Below, piece by piece: positions 16,687-24,509 of a stretch of DNA of 32,222 bases. The translations under genes and the position numbers were made by a program. This DNA comes from Hyphomonadaceae bacterium UBA4763 (lineage in GTDB: Bacteria > Pseudomonadota > Alphaproteobacteria > Caulobacterales > Aquidulcibacteraceae), in the NCBI GenBank assembly GCA_002403455.1, contig DHHV01000111.1, positions 2,632 through 34,853 of the forward strand, written 5' to 3'. The stretch's first letter is position 1; every line of letters starts with the position of its first letter. Under the pieces are notes generated by a model. That model was not told the origin of the DNA. It saw only the letters and a list, made by a program, of their open reading frames with translations, and made no database searches.

Positions 16687-17832
16687 CTATTTTGCCTCTT
16701 CTACCTGCGCGCGCGCTTGCTGGTCGGCCCACAGGGGGCTGAGGGCGGCCCGCAAGGACTGGAATTCGCCGGCTGCGATCGCGCTGCGTAAACGCGCCAT
16801 CAGCGCCTGGTAAAAGGCGATATTGTGCCAGGACAACAGGACTTGGCCGAGGATCTCTTCGGCTTTGAACAAATGGTGCAGATAGGCCTTCGAATAATCG
16901 GCGCTCGCCGGGCAGGCAATGGCGGGCTCGAGCGGGGTTTCGTCCTCGGCAAAGCGGGCGTTCTTGATGTTGAGCGGACCGTCCCAGGTCCAGGCTTGGC
17001 CATGGCGGCCGGCGCGGGTCGGCAGGACGCAATCGAACATGTCAACGCCGCGCGCGACGGCTTCGAGGATATCGAGCGGCTTGCCAACACCCATCAGATA
17101 ACGCGGCCGGGCTGGAGGCAGCAGCGGGGTTGTGCAGTCCAGCGTCGCGCACATGGCGTCAAAGCCCTCGCCGACCGCAAGGCCGCCGATCGCATAGCCG
17201 TCAAAGCCGATCTCTTGCAGCCGCTCGGCGCTTTCGCGGCGCAGGTCGGGGAAAGTGGCGCCTTGGACAATGCCGAACAACGCCTGGCTGGCGCGGGAGC
17301 CGAAGGCGGCCTTGCCGCGCGCGCCCCAGGCGGCCGACAGGCGCATCGAGGCGGCGGCGGCGGCGTGGCTCGCGTCATGCGCCGTGCATTCGTCGAGCTG
17401 CATGGAGATATCGGCGCCAAGCAAATCGGCCTGGATCTCGATCGCCCGCTCGGGCGTTAAGCGATGGCGGGCGCCGTCGATATGGCTTTGAAAGGTGACG
17501 CCGTCGGCGTCAAGCTTGCGCAGCTTCGCCAGCGACCAGACTTGGAAGCCGCCGCTATCGGTGAGGATCGGCCCGCGCCAGCCCATGAATGTGTGCAGGC
17601 CGTGAAGGCGCGCGACACGCTCGGCCCCTGGCCGCAGCATGAGGTGATAGGTGTTGCCCAGAATGATGTCGGCGCCGGTCGCTCTGACTTGATCAACGGT
17701 CAGCGCCTTGACGGTGGCGGCGGTGCCGACCGGCATGAAGGCCGGCGTGCGGATCTCGCCGCGCGGGGTGTGCAAAACGCCCGTGCGGGCGGCGCCGTCA
17801 ACGGCGTCAAGGCGGAAGGCAAAGGCGGTCAT
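16687..17832 (-). CDS. tgt: tRNA-guanine transglycosylase (Tgt) with degenerate zinc site
   Basis: 381 residues (E. coli 375). It swaps guanine-34 for preQ1 in tRNAs with GUN anticodons, in queuosine synthesis. The catalytic core is kept: L-T-D-S-G-G-F-Q-V with Asp92, G-I-V-Q-G near 187, G-G-L-A-V-G-E near 216, and the nucleophile Asp267 in F-D-C-V-L-P-T-R. The structural zinc motif is normally C-x-C-x2-C plus a His 26 residues later. Here the three Cys positions are Ile305, Cys307 and Ser310, with His336 kept, so two of four ligands are missing. The Y-S-x-A-Y-L-H-H-L that follows is normal. The ATG at 17832 overlaps the queA stop (ATGA); the open frame upstream of it is not conserved. Confidence 0.94.
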   Translation of the reverse strand: MTAFAFRLDAVDGAARTGVLHTPRGEIRTPAFMPVGTAATVKALTVDQVRATGADIILGNTYHLMLRPGAERVARLHGLHTFMGWRGPILTDSGGFQVWSLAKLRKLDADGVTFQSHIDGARHRLTPERAIEIQADLLGADISMQLDECTAHDASHAAAAASMRLSAAWGARGKAAFGSRASQALFGIVQGATFPDLRRESAERLQEIGFDGYAIGGLAVGEGFDAMCATLDCTTPLLPPARPRYLMGVGKPLDILEAVARGVDMFDCVLPTRAGRHGQAWTWDGPLNIKNARFAEDETPLEPAIACPASADYSKAYLHHLFKAEEILGQVLLSWHNIAFYQALMARLRSAIAAGEFQSLRAALSPLWADQQARAQVEEAK

Positions 17833-18902
17833 GGCGCAAGCACGCTTGCACGCCAGAGCAAACTGGCGTCGCCATAAGAGAAGAACCGATAATTCTTGGC
17901 GATGGCGTGGGCATAGGCGGCGCGAATGCGCTCCAACCCGCAAAAGGCGGCGACCAGCATGAACAAGGTCGATTTCGGCAAATGGAAATTGGTGAGGAGG
18001 CCGTCCACCGCTTTGAAGGCATAGCCCGGGGTGACGAACAGTGTCGTGTCCGCTTCACCGGCCGCGATCGTTCCATCGGGTCGAGCAAAGGTCTCGAGCG
18101 TGCGCAATGCCGTCGTGCCGATGGCGATCAGGCGGCGCCCCTGCGCCTTGGCGGCGGTGAGCAGCGCCGCGGTGTCGGCGTCAATGGCGCAGGTCTCGGC
18201 ATGCATCACGTGCCGAGTGAGATCGTCGGTCTTGACGGGCAAAAAGGTGCCGGCGCCGACATGCAGCGTGACTTTGCTCAAAGTTACGCCGCGCGCCTCG
18301 AGCGCCCGCGTCAGATCCGGCGTGAAATGCAGCCCGGCGGTCGGGGCGGCGACCGAGCCGTCGCGCGCCGCAAACAGGGTTTGGTAATCGACCCGATCGG
18401 CGTCGTCGGCTGGCCGGCGCAAATAAGGCGGGATCGGCATGTCGCCGATGGCAGCGATGGCAAGATCAAGCCCGTGGCCGGCGCGGTCAAAGTCGAGCAA
18501 GGCTTCGCCTTCGCCGGGCAAGTTGCGCACTTCGGCGCGCAATTGGGTGGGCCCACGCTCGAAATGGAGCTGATCGCCGATTTGCAGGCGCTTGGCCGGG
18601 CGGACAAGCGCGCGCCAGGATTGGGGGGCGGCGCGCTGATGCAGATTGACATGGACGCGGACGATCTCGCCGAGCGCGCCTTTGCGCTGGCGCACGCCCG
18701 CCAAGGCCGCCGGGATCACCGCGCTGTCATTGGCGATGAGGACATCGCCAGCGCGCAACAAATCCGGCAGATCGCGAACGATCTTGTCTTCGAGGGGCGC
18801 ATCATTTGGCAGATGCAAGAGGCGCGCGCTATCGCGCGGCCGCGCCGGCCGCTGGGCGATCAACCTCTCGGGCAGGTCGAAATCGAATTCATCCAAGGTC
18901 AA
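17829..18902 (-). CDS. queA: S-adenosylmethionine:tRNA ribosyltransferase-isomerase (QueA)
   Basis: 357 residues (E. coli 356). It transfers and isomerises the ribosyl part of S-adenosylmethionine onto preQ1-modified tRNA to form epoxyqueuosine, the step after Tgt. Signatures: F-D-F-D-L-P-E-R-L-I-A-Q-x-P near the start, V-R-P-A-K-R-L near 100, P-P-Y-L-R-R near 160, A-A-P-T-A-G-L-H-F-T near 185, H-V-G-A-G-T-F-x-P-V, and N-F-H-L-P-K-S-T-L-F-M-L-V near 315. No ATG lies near the family start. TTG at 18902 is chosen because AAGGA precedes it by 8 bases and the family length results; TTG at 18950 would add 16 residues. tgt is coupled by an ATGA overlap. The ribosome-site segment is duplicated (see the repeat at 18901-18938). 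Confidence 0.94.
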   Translation of the reverse strand: MTLDEFDFDLPERLIAQRPARPRDSARLLHLPNDAPLEDKIVRDLPDLLRAGDVLIANDSAVIPAALAGVRQRKGALGEIVRVHVNLHQRAAPQSWRALVRPAKRLQIGDQLHFERGPTQLRAEVRNLPGEGEALLDFDRAGHGLDLAIAAIGDMPIPPYLRRPADDADRVDYQTLFAARDGSVAAPTAGLHFTPDLTRALEARGVTLSKVTLHVGAGTFLPVKTDDLTRHVMHAETCAIDADTAALLTAAKAQGRRLIAIGTTALRTLETFARPDGTIAAGEADTTLFVTPGYAFKAVDGLLTNFHLPKSTLFMLVAAFCGLERIRAAYAHAIAKNYRFFSYGDASLLWRASVLAP

Positions 18903-18938
18903 ACGGAGTGTCCTTGCCGAAACGGAGCGTCCTTGCCG
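18901..18938 (-). repeat. Tandem 19-bp repeat carrying the queA ribosome binding site twice
   Basis: Two adjacent 19-bp units (18901-18919 and 18920-18938) differ at one base. Read on the minus strand, each carries the Shine-Dalgarno-like GCAAGGA followed by a short spacer. Only the unit next to the gene is followed by the TTG chosen as the queA start. The duplication keeps neither frame nor coding meaning in an obvious way (19 is not a multiple of 3), which supports the view that it is non-coding leader. Confidence 0.75.
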
Positions 18939-19007
18939 CGCGGCGGCCAAACAAGGGGCGGGCCGATAGCATTTTTACGCGGCAATCGGAATAGGCCGGC
19001 GGGTTGC

Positions 19008-19526
19008 TTATTTCGTAGCAACTGACGGGGCGCAATCGCGGCACAGACCACGCGCCTCGATGACCGCGCCGGCGATGCGAAAGCCGCGCTCACTGGCCGC
19101 GCCCTCGAGCGCCGCATTGACCGGGTCGGCCAATAATTCCTCCGCCCAGCCGCAGGCCGTGCAGATCAGAAAACCGGCATTCTTGGCGCAAGCGCCAATG
19201 CCGCAGGCGATAAAGGCGTTGAGGCTTTCAATGCGATGGGCAAGGCCCATGCGCTGCAAAAATTCCAGCGCGCGGTAAATCGTCGGCGGCTTGGCGGCGC
19301 CGGCTGTAAGGGCCTGCAACAGGTCATAGGCTTTGGCCGGACCATGGGCGCGCAACAGCAATTCCATCACATCGCGGCGCAAAGGGGTGAGGCTTTCGCC
19401 GGCCGCCGTGCATACGCGCTCGGCTTCCAAGAGGCCCGCAGCCACGTCGAAGGCATGGTGACGATGCCCGCCGGCGCAAGAAGCGCTATCGGCGGCCGGA
19501 TCTGGGACCTGTGTCATAGAAGCCAT
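19008..19526 (-). CDS. zur: Fur-family regulator, probably Zur
   Basis: 172 residues. Fur-family repressors bind DNA as metal-loaded dimers. The winged-helix part shows L-T-P-L-R-R-D-V-M-E-L-L-L near 46 and K-P-P-T-I-Y-R-A-L-E-F-L-Q-R-M-G-L-A-H-R near 79. H-R-I-E-S-L-N-A-F-I-A-C is typical of the zinc-sensing Zur branch. Two C-x-x-C pairs (Cys122/125 and Cys162/165) would form the structural zinc site. A His-rich stretch (G-H-R-H-H) lies near residue 20. ATG at 19526 is chosen with a distant GAG; ATG at 19517 is an alternative. It is divergent from a TonB-dependent receptor, and a Zur-box-like palindrome lies between them, which fits zinc-dependent control of uptake. Zur rather than Fur is inferred from motif and context. 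Confidence 0.85.
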   Translation of the reverse strand: MASMTQVPDPAADSASCAGGHRHHAFDVAAGLLEAERVCTAAGESLTPLRRDVMELLLRAHGPAKAYDLLQALTAGAAKPPTIYRALEFLQRMGLAHRIESLNAFIACGIGACAKNAGFLICTACGWAEELLADPVNAALEGAASERGFRIAGAVIEARGLCRDCAPSVATK

Positions 19527-19586
19527 AGCGCTTTTATCTCGCGTTCGTCCGGGCAAGGCAAGCTTGACGTCTCGGCGGCGGGATTT

Positions 19587-19599
19587 GTAATACTATAAC
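19587..19599. promoter_or_regulatory. Candidate Zur box between zur and the TonB receptor
   Basis: A 13-bp near-perfect palindrome, GTAATA-C-TATAAC, has one mismatched pair around a central C. It lies 23 bases before the receptor ATG and 61 bases from the zur start. The TATA-rich dyad with outer GT/AC resembles Zur boxes of the GTTATA-TATAAC type in proteobacteria. Its place, just before the receptor ribosome site (GGGAG at 19611-19615), is right for repression. Binding is inferred. Confidence 0.6.
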
Positions 19600-19621
19600 A
19601 TACGATATCCGGGAGATCACG

Positions 19622-21733
19622 ATGATGAAACTGAACCGCATGAGAGCGTTGGCGTCGGTCGCGCCGCGCGCGCTGCAGATCGCGCCATTGGCAGGCCTCG
19701 CGCTCGCCTCGGGCTTTGGCGGCGCAGCCTGGGCTCAGGTGCGCGAAGAAGAGCGGCGCGAGCAGGAAATCATCGTCACGTCGACCATTTTGCCGAGCCC
19801 ACGCGATGAGGTGCTGCAGGGCGTCACCGTTCTGGATGAAGCGGCGATCCTGGAGACGCTGAATAATGGCCTTGGCGATACATTAGCGGCGCTGCCCGGT
19901 ATCGCCAGCACCAATTTCGGTCCGGGCGCGAGCCGGCCGATCATTCGCGGGCTCGACAATGACCGCGTCCGCATCTTGAGCAATGGGGTGGGCGTCATCG
20001 ACGTGTCGGCGACCTCGCCTGACCATGCGGTGGCGGCGGACGGGCTGGAAGCGGCGCGGATCGAGGTGCTGCGCGGGCCGGCGGCGCTGGCTTACGGCCA
20101 GAACGCGATCGGCGGCGTCGTCAACGTCATCGACCATTTGATTCCGGAGGAAACGCCAGAGAAGCTGGTGTCGGGTCAGGCGCTGATCGGCTTTACCAGC
20201 GTCGATGACGGCACGTCTTTGGGCGGCGGCGTCACCTTGTCGAAGAGCGGCTTTTTCCTGCGCGGCGAAGGCTTCCGCCGCGAGGCCGATGATCAACGCA
20301 TTCCGGGCGAGGCGCGCTCGCCGGCTTTGCAGGCGATCGACCCGCTCCCCGATGGCGAGGAAGAGATCAGCGGGACTCTGCCGAACACTTTTCTGCTGAA
20401 CCGCCAATTCGCCTTATCGACCGGCTATGCTGGCAAGAAAGGCTTTATCGGGTTTTCCTTCCGCAATCTCGATAATGATTACGGCGTTCCGGCCGTCGGC
20501 GAGGAAGAAGAAGAGGCTGAAGAGGGCGAAGAGGCGGAAGAAGCGTTATTTCCCGGCGAGCGGATCGTCATCGACCAGCAACGCTTTGACGTACGGGCCG
20601 GCTACCGCGCCGGACTGGGGCCGATCGACAGCGTGCGCTTTGCCGCCTCCATCGTTGATTACGACCAATTAGAGCTCGAGCCGAGCGGGGAAGTCGGCAC
20701 GGTGTTCGAAACCAATGGGTTCGAATTGCGGGCCGAATTGGTGCACAAAAAGCTGTTCGGGTTCGAAGGCGCGTTTGGCGCGCAGATCGCCCGGCTCGAT
20801 ACCGGCACCGAAGGCGAAGGCGGCGAGCCGGTCTTCCTGCCGCCCAATTCACGCAATGACACCGGGCTGTTCCTGATCGAGCGGCTGGAGCGAGACAGAT
20901 GGGGCATTGACGGCGGGGTGCGCGTCGATTGGCGCTCATCGGAGGCTGAGCCGTTGGGACTCGCGCGCGATTTTACGACGGTGAGCGCGGCGATCGGCGC
21001 GCATGTGCGCCCGGTGGAATCGCTGTTCCTCGGCTTGAACCTCGCCCGCACGCAACGCGCCCCGAATGAAGTCGAATTGTTCACCGGCGGGCCGCATATC
21101 GCGATCGGGCTGTTCGAAGTCGGCGATCCAAATTTGGAGGTTGAAACGGCCTTGTCGGCCGAATTCACTGGCCGCTGGACCAATGAATGGCTGGCGTTGG
21201 AAACCCATGTCTACGCCAACCGGTTCGATAACTTCATCGCGCTGGTCTTGACCGGCGAGGAAGATGAAGGCTTGCCGGTCGGGCAATATATTCAGGAAGA
21301 CGCGCGCTTTATCGGGGCGGAATTTTCGGGCCGCGCGCAGATTTTTGAGGCCGGCGGATTTCACCTGCACGCCGACAGCGCGATCGAAATCGTGCGGGCC
21401 CGCTTTATCGAGGGCGGCGGCAACCTGCCCCGTATCCCGCCGCTGAACGTCACGTTCGGAACGGATCTGGAGCACAAGCATTTCACCTTGCGGGCCGAAG
21501 CGGTCCGCTCGTTCGAGCAGACCCGCGTCACCGATGTCGAATTGCCGACCGAGGGCTTTACGTTTGTCAATCTGCGCGCGGTGTTGACGCCGTTCAAAAC
21601 CGATCGGGTCGCACTGATCCTGGAAGGGCGCAATCTGGGCGACGTGACCGGCCGCGTGCATTCCTCCTTCCTGAAGGACGTGGCGCCCTTGCCGGGGCGG
21701 ACGTTCCGGATCGCGCTGCGCGCGAATTATTAA
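19622..21733 (+). CDS. TonB-dependent receptor, ZnuD-like, probable zinc uptake
   Basis: 703 residues. The signal peptide ends near residue 38 (A-A-W-A then Q). A plug domain follows (about 45-170) with I-I-V-T-S near the TonB-box region, L-A-A-L-P-G-I, S-R-P-I-I-R-G-L-D-N-D-R-V-R-I-L-S-N-G-V-G, S-P-D-H-A-V-A-A-D and E-V-L-R-G-P-A-A-L-A-Y-G. The rest is an outer-membrane 22-strand barrel that ends in Arg-Ala-Asn-Tyr, an aromatic terminus typical of barrels. The plug motifs match the zinc receptor ZnuD subgroup. One extracellular-type segment near 290-310 is almost pure Glu with some Ala and Gly, instead of the His-rich loop known in Neisseria ZnuD; it might attract cations. The divergent Zur-type regulator and operator support zinc as substrate, though other metals are possible. 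The next codon after the ATG is also ATG. Confidence 0.85.
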   Translation: MMKLNRMRALASVAPRALQIAPLAGLALASGFGGAAWAQVREEERREQEIIVTSTILPSPRDEVLQGVTVLDEAAILETLNNGLGDTLAALPGIASTNFGPGASRPIIRGLDNDRVRILSNGVGVIDVSATSPDHAVAADGLEAARIEVLRGPAALAYGQNAIGGVVNVIDHLIPEETPEKLVSGQALIGFTSVDDGTSLGGGVTLSKSGFFLRGEGFRREADDQRIPGEARSPALQAIDPLPDGEEEISGTLPNTFLLNRQFALSTGYAGKKGFIGFSFRNLDNDYGVPAVGEEEEEAEEGEEAEEALFPGERIVIDQQRFDVRAGYRAGLGPIDSVRFAASIVDYDQLELEPSGEVGTVFETNGFELRAELVHKKLFGFEGAFGAQIARLDTGTEGEGGEPVFLPPNSRNDTGLFLIERLERDRWGIDGGVRVDWRSSEAEPLGLARDFTTVSAAIGAHVRPVESLFLGLNLARTQRAPNEVELFTGGPHIAIGLFEVGDPNLEVETALSAEFTGRWTNEWLALETHVYANRFDNFIALVLTGEEDEGLPVGQYIQEDARFIGAEFSGRAQIFEAGGFHLHADSAIEIVRARFIEGGGNLPRIPPLNVTFGTDLEHKHFTLRAEAVRSFEQTRVTDVELPTEGFTFVNLRAVLTPFKTDRVALILEGRNLGDVTGRVHSSFLKDVAPLPGRTFRIALRANY

Positions 21734-21796
21734 AGGCATTGAGCGGGCGGAGCTGGTCGATGACGTGATAACGCAATCGACTTGGGCATTGAAGGT

Positions 21797-21828
21797 GACG
21801 GGCGCCCCCGACAAGCGGGGGCGCCGTC
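21797..21828. terminator. Hairpin between convergent receptor and P460 genes
   Basis: A perfect 10-bp GC-rich stem (21801-21810 with 21816-21825) with a 5-base loop is extended by three more pairs past one bulged G. It lies between two convergent genes and 4 bp before the end of the minus-strand gene. There is no clean T-run on either side, only a short T-rich stretch on the plus side, so termination strength is uncertain. Confidence 0.55.
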
Positions 21829-21831
21829 ATC

Positions 21832-22458
21832 TTATTTGCGGTCGCGCAAGACGGGATAGAATTGCGTGAAAACAAAATCGGTCTCAGCATTGGTTTCGTG
21901 GCAGCTATTGCACGCCTCGGTCGGAAAGGCGCCGGCTGAGGCCGCATAAGGCTGCGGCTGGTGACCGAAGGAGAAATAAGCCCAGCCGCCCGGTTCTGTT
22001 GCAAAGCGGCTGGTGTCTTTCACCGCCAATTCCAGACCTTGGAATTCGCCTTGAAAATAGCCGCGACCGCTGACTTCAGACGTCGCGCCGATATTTTCGT
22101 TATTGTTTTGGCGAACCAGCACCAATTCCTTGGCTATTTGCGTGCCTTCCGGCCATTTGCCGGTCGCCATATAGGCGTCGAACGCGCCCGGCTCGACATA
22201 GACATTGTGGAATTCAGGGAAGGGCGCAGACCCGTTATTCAAGCCGTTTGGCGTCAACGGCGTGCCGACAAAGACCCATCGACGCCAATTGGTTGGACGC
22301 GCCACCTTGCCGTCCGAAGCAAATTGCGCCCGCGCAACGGCCGTCCGCGCCGCCGCTGGGGTGGATTGAGCCGATTGCGCTTCGACTGGCGCATTCGGTT
22401 TGGCGTAAGCGCATGCGGCGGCGACCACGCCTGCAGCGAGCACTGCAACATGTTTCAT
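21832..22458 (-). CDS. Cytochrome P460-family haem protein, exported
   Basis: 208 residues. The N-terminus is a signal sequence with A-A-A-C at 13-16 (possible lipobox) or cleavage after A-Y-A. The body fits the cytochrome P460 family: N-W-R-R-W-V-F-V-G-T near 57, F-H-N-V-Y-V-E-P near 83, W-P-E-G-T-Q-I-A-K-E near 102, V-K-D-T-S-R-F near 146, G-G-W-A-Y-F-S-F near 157, and the haem motif C-N-S-C-H at 183-187, followed by D-F-V-F-T-Q-F-Y-P-V-L. P460 proteins use a c-type haem cross-linked to a Lys and oxidise hydroxylamine or bind NO; Lys110 is a candidate for that Lys by position, which I could not verify. GGGAG precedes the ATG. Divergent from a LysR gene with an AT-rich 216-bp gap. Confidence 0.8.
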   Translation of the reverse strand: MKHVAVLAAGVVAAACAYAKPNAPVEAQSAQSTPAAARTAVARAQFASDGKVARPTNWRRWVFVGTPLTPNGLNNGSAPFPEFHNVYVEPGAFDAYMATGKWPEGTQIAKELVLVRQNNNENIGATSEVSGRGYFQGEFQGLELAVKDTSRFATEPGGWAYFSFGHQPQPYAASAGAFPTEACNSCHETNAETDFVFTQFYPVLRDRK

Positions 22459-22674
22459 GAAAAACTCCCGGATTTGTGAAAAGATGCGATAGGAAACGCA
22501 ACAAATACTATTTTAGTCTCTAACACATGCAATAATAGTCAGCAAATAACCCGTAATTATTAAAGCGATCACAGAAAATCACCTCGGCGCACGGATTGAT
22601 TTATCCGACAGGGGCTTGTTTATCGGTCGGTCAACAATCATTCTAGCAACATGTAGAATTTGCAGGACGACATC

Positions 22675-23574
22675 ATGGAAATGCATCAGATCCGCTATTT
22701 CTTGGCGTTATGTGAGGCGCGCAATTTCACGCGGGCCGCCGAGAAATGCGCAGTCAGCCAACCGGCGCTGACCAAAGCCATCAAATTGCTGGAAGACGAA
22801 TTGGGCGGGCCGCTATTTTTGCGGGATTCGCGTCCGCTGGAGCTCACCAATCTGGCGCGCGCTTTGGAAGATCGCTTTACGCGCCTTTGGGGCCTGACCG
22901 GCGAGATCAAAACCACCGCGCGCAGTTTCCTCGATCTGCAAAAAGCCCGCGCGACCATCGGCGTGGTTAGCTCGCTCGGCGAAGAGCGGCTGAAATCCAT
23001 CGCGGCCCTATTGCAGCGCGAGCACCCGCAATTCTCGATTTCAGTGAAATATGCGGCGCAAGCCTGCCTCTTGCGCGATTTGGCGCAAGGCGTGCTGGAG
23101 GTCGCGATCGTGGCCGATGTGGATTTGCCGAGCGCCGGCGTCGACGGCGCGCCGCTCTGGCGCGAACGTTACGGCGTCGCCATGCCGCACCACCACCGCT
23201 TGGCGCGCCAGGCGCTGATCCGCTGGGACGACCTCGACGCCGAAAGCTATATCGCCCGCATCCATTGCGAGCGCGACGCCGCGTTTCAGGCTGAATTGGC
23301 GCGGCGCGGCGTCAACATGATCGTGCATTTGCAATCGGATCAGGAAGACATGTGCCGGCGGCTGGTGGCGGCTGGCTTGGGCCTGTCGATCATGCCCGAG
23401 GGGATCGCCGATCCCAGCATCGCCTTCCGGCCCTTTGCCGATGGCGATCTCGTCCGCACCATCGTCATCGCTCATATCGCCGATCGACCTCTCTCGCCGA
23501 TGGCGGCGGCGATCCGGCAAAGCGTGCTGACGCTGGATCATGGCGCGAAGGCCGCGCTGTCCTCGCAGAAATGA
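22675..23574 (+). CDS. LysR-family transcriptional regulator
   Basis: 299 residues. The N-terminal winged helix is standard: M-H-Q-I-R-Y-F-L-A-L-C-E-A-R-N-F-T-R-A-A-E-K-C-x-V-S-Q-P-A-L-T-K-A-I-K-L-L-E, then L-F-x-R-x-S-R-P-L-E-L-T. A linker helix and a two-lobed effector-binding domain follow (from about residue 90). The N-terminal A-L-C-E-A-R-N-F-T-R-A-A-E wording recalls OxyR-like and related LysR members, but no OxyR cysteine pair is obvious. The ATG at 22675 is chosen with AGGA 8 bases before. It is divergent from the P460-type gene, and LysR proteins often control the divergent gene, so regulation of the haem protein is a reasonable guess. Confidence 0.88.
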   Translation: MEMHQIRYFLALCEARNFTRAAEKCAVSQPALTKAIKLLEDELGGPLFLRDSRPLELTNLARALEDRFTRLWGLTGEIKTTARSFLDLQKARATIGVVSSLGEERLKSIAALLQREHPQFSISVKYAAQACLLRDLAQGVLEVAIVADVDLPSAGVDGAPLWRERYGVAMPHHHRLARQALIRWDDLDAESYIARIHCERDAAFQAELARRGVNMIVHLQSDQEDMCRRLVAAGLGLSIMPEGIADPSIAFRPFADGDLVRTIVIAHIADRPLSPMAAAIRQSVLTLDHGAKAALSSQK

Positions 23575-23608
23575 GCGGGGATTTGCAACTGCGGCAGTCG
23601 GGAAATCA

Positions 23609-23683
23609 TGGTGGGCGCGACAGGGATCGAACCTGTGACCCCTTCGGTGTGAACGAAGTGCTCTCCCGCTGAGCTACGCACCC
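23609..23683 (-). tRNA. tRNA-Val (anticodon CAC)
   Basis: Read on the minus strand, a full cloverleaf forms. The acceptor stem GGGTGCG pairs with CGCGCCC with one G-T pair. The D arm is GCTC/GAGC. The anticodon stem CTTCG/CGAAG encloses the loop TTCACAC with anticodon CAC, which reads GTG. The variable loop is GGGTC. The T arm is ACAGG/CCTGT with loop TTCGATC. The 3' CCA is encoded. Length is 75 bases including CCA. It sits just after the LysR gene in the opposite direction. Confidence 0.97.
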
Positions 23684-23826
23684 TTGAGCAGCAATGGTTA
23701 GGCGCTTGCGGTCCGATCGTCAAGGCGATGCGCGCCCTTGGTTCTGGCCTGTGGGTCAGGCGCCGCTGTCCGCGATTGACTTCGGGGGCCTTTTCAGGCC
23801 AGCGAAGAGGAGGAGCGGAGGACAAA

Positions 23827-24453
23827 ATGCGCTTTTTAGGATGGCTTTTTGCCGGGGTTCTGGCGGCCTGCACGCCCGGAACCGAAAACGCCGCAGCGCC
23901 GCCAGCGGATCAAGCCGCTGCGCCAACGCCGCAACCCCCAGAAGGCTATGCTGAAACCTTTGTCGATTGCGCCTGGGGCGAAATTGTCGGCGCCGGCTTG
24001 TCGATCTGGGGCTATTCCTGCCCGAATGCGCGTTTGGTCATCGATGACTCCTTGCCCGGCGTGATCAAGGAATTCGTGGCGCCGGAGGAAACCTATCGCT
24101 CGACAATCGTGCGCTTGTTCGAGATTGCGCCCGGCGCGCCGCTTGAAACGATCCTGCCCGCCGTACATGCCGCCTCGCCGGCGCCCGAGATCGCCCAATG
24201 CGCGCTGACGCCGGTTGAGGCCATTCCCGGCTATTACGCCTTGACCCCGTCCGGCGCCTTGCAGGAAGCCTATGCAGCGTTCCTCAATGGCGAATCCGAC
24301 GAATTGGCGCAGCCCTGCGGCGATATGGGGCCGAGCGAAGCCGGCGAACGGTTCTTTTTCCGCCTGCCCGGCAGCGATACCAAAGTCGCGTTTGTCGAAT
24401 TTGGCTCGGACATCCCGCAATTCGATATCAGGACCTTACGGGCGGCGCCGTAA
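23827..24453 (+). CDS. Putative lipoprotein of unknown function
   Basis: 208 residues. A short signal sequence ends in the lipobox L-A-A-C (Cys at about 15), followed by a Pro/Ala-rich linker to about residue 40, so the protein is probably anchored in the outer membrane. The mature domain has four cysteines in short contexts (V-D-C-A-W-G-E, Y-S-C-P-N-A, A-Q-C-A-L, Q-P-C-G-D), possibly two disulfides in the periplasm. F-F-F-R-L-P-G-S and V-A-F-V-E-F-G-S-D near the end look like beta strands. I do not recognise the family. The ATG at 23827 is well supported by a strong GGAGG a few bases upstream; the frame is open further upstream, but that part is not protein-like. It may be read with the DUF1674 gene that starts 56 bp later. 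Confidence 0.75.
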   Translation: MRFLGWLFAGVLAACTPGTENAAAPPADQAAAPTPQPPEGYAETFVDCAWGEIVGAGLSIWGYSCPNARLVIDDSLPGVIKEFVAPEETYRSTIVRLFEIAPGAPLETILPAVHAASPAPEIAQCALTPVEAIPGYYALTPSGALQEAYAAFLNGESDELAQPCGDMGPSEAGERFFFRLPGSDTKVAFVEFGSDIPQFDIRTLRAAP

Positions 24454-24509
24454 AAGCGGAAAACGATCATCGGTCTCGACAGTCGAAACCCGCGCGTTAT
24501 GTGGGACGG

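Noticed and set aside
17907..19025. 372-codon plus-strand frame opposite queA
   Set aside because: It lies wholly over the conserved queA gene and its leader; the translation is Gly/Arg/Gln-rich with no recognisable motif.
20936..21814. 292-codon minus-strand frame opposite the TonB receptor
   Set aside because: Overlaps the receptor barrel region; Arg/Gln-rich shadow without motif.
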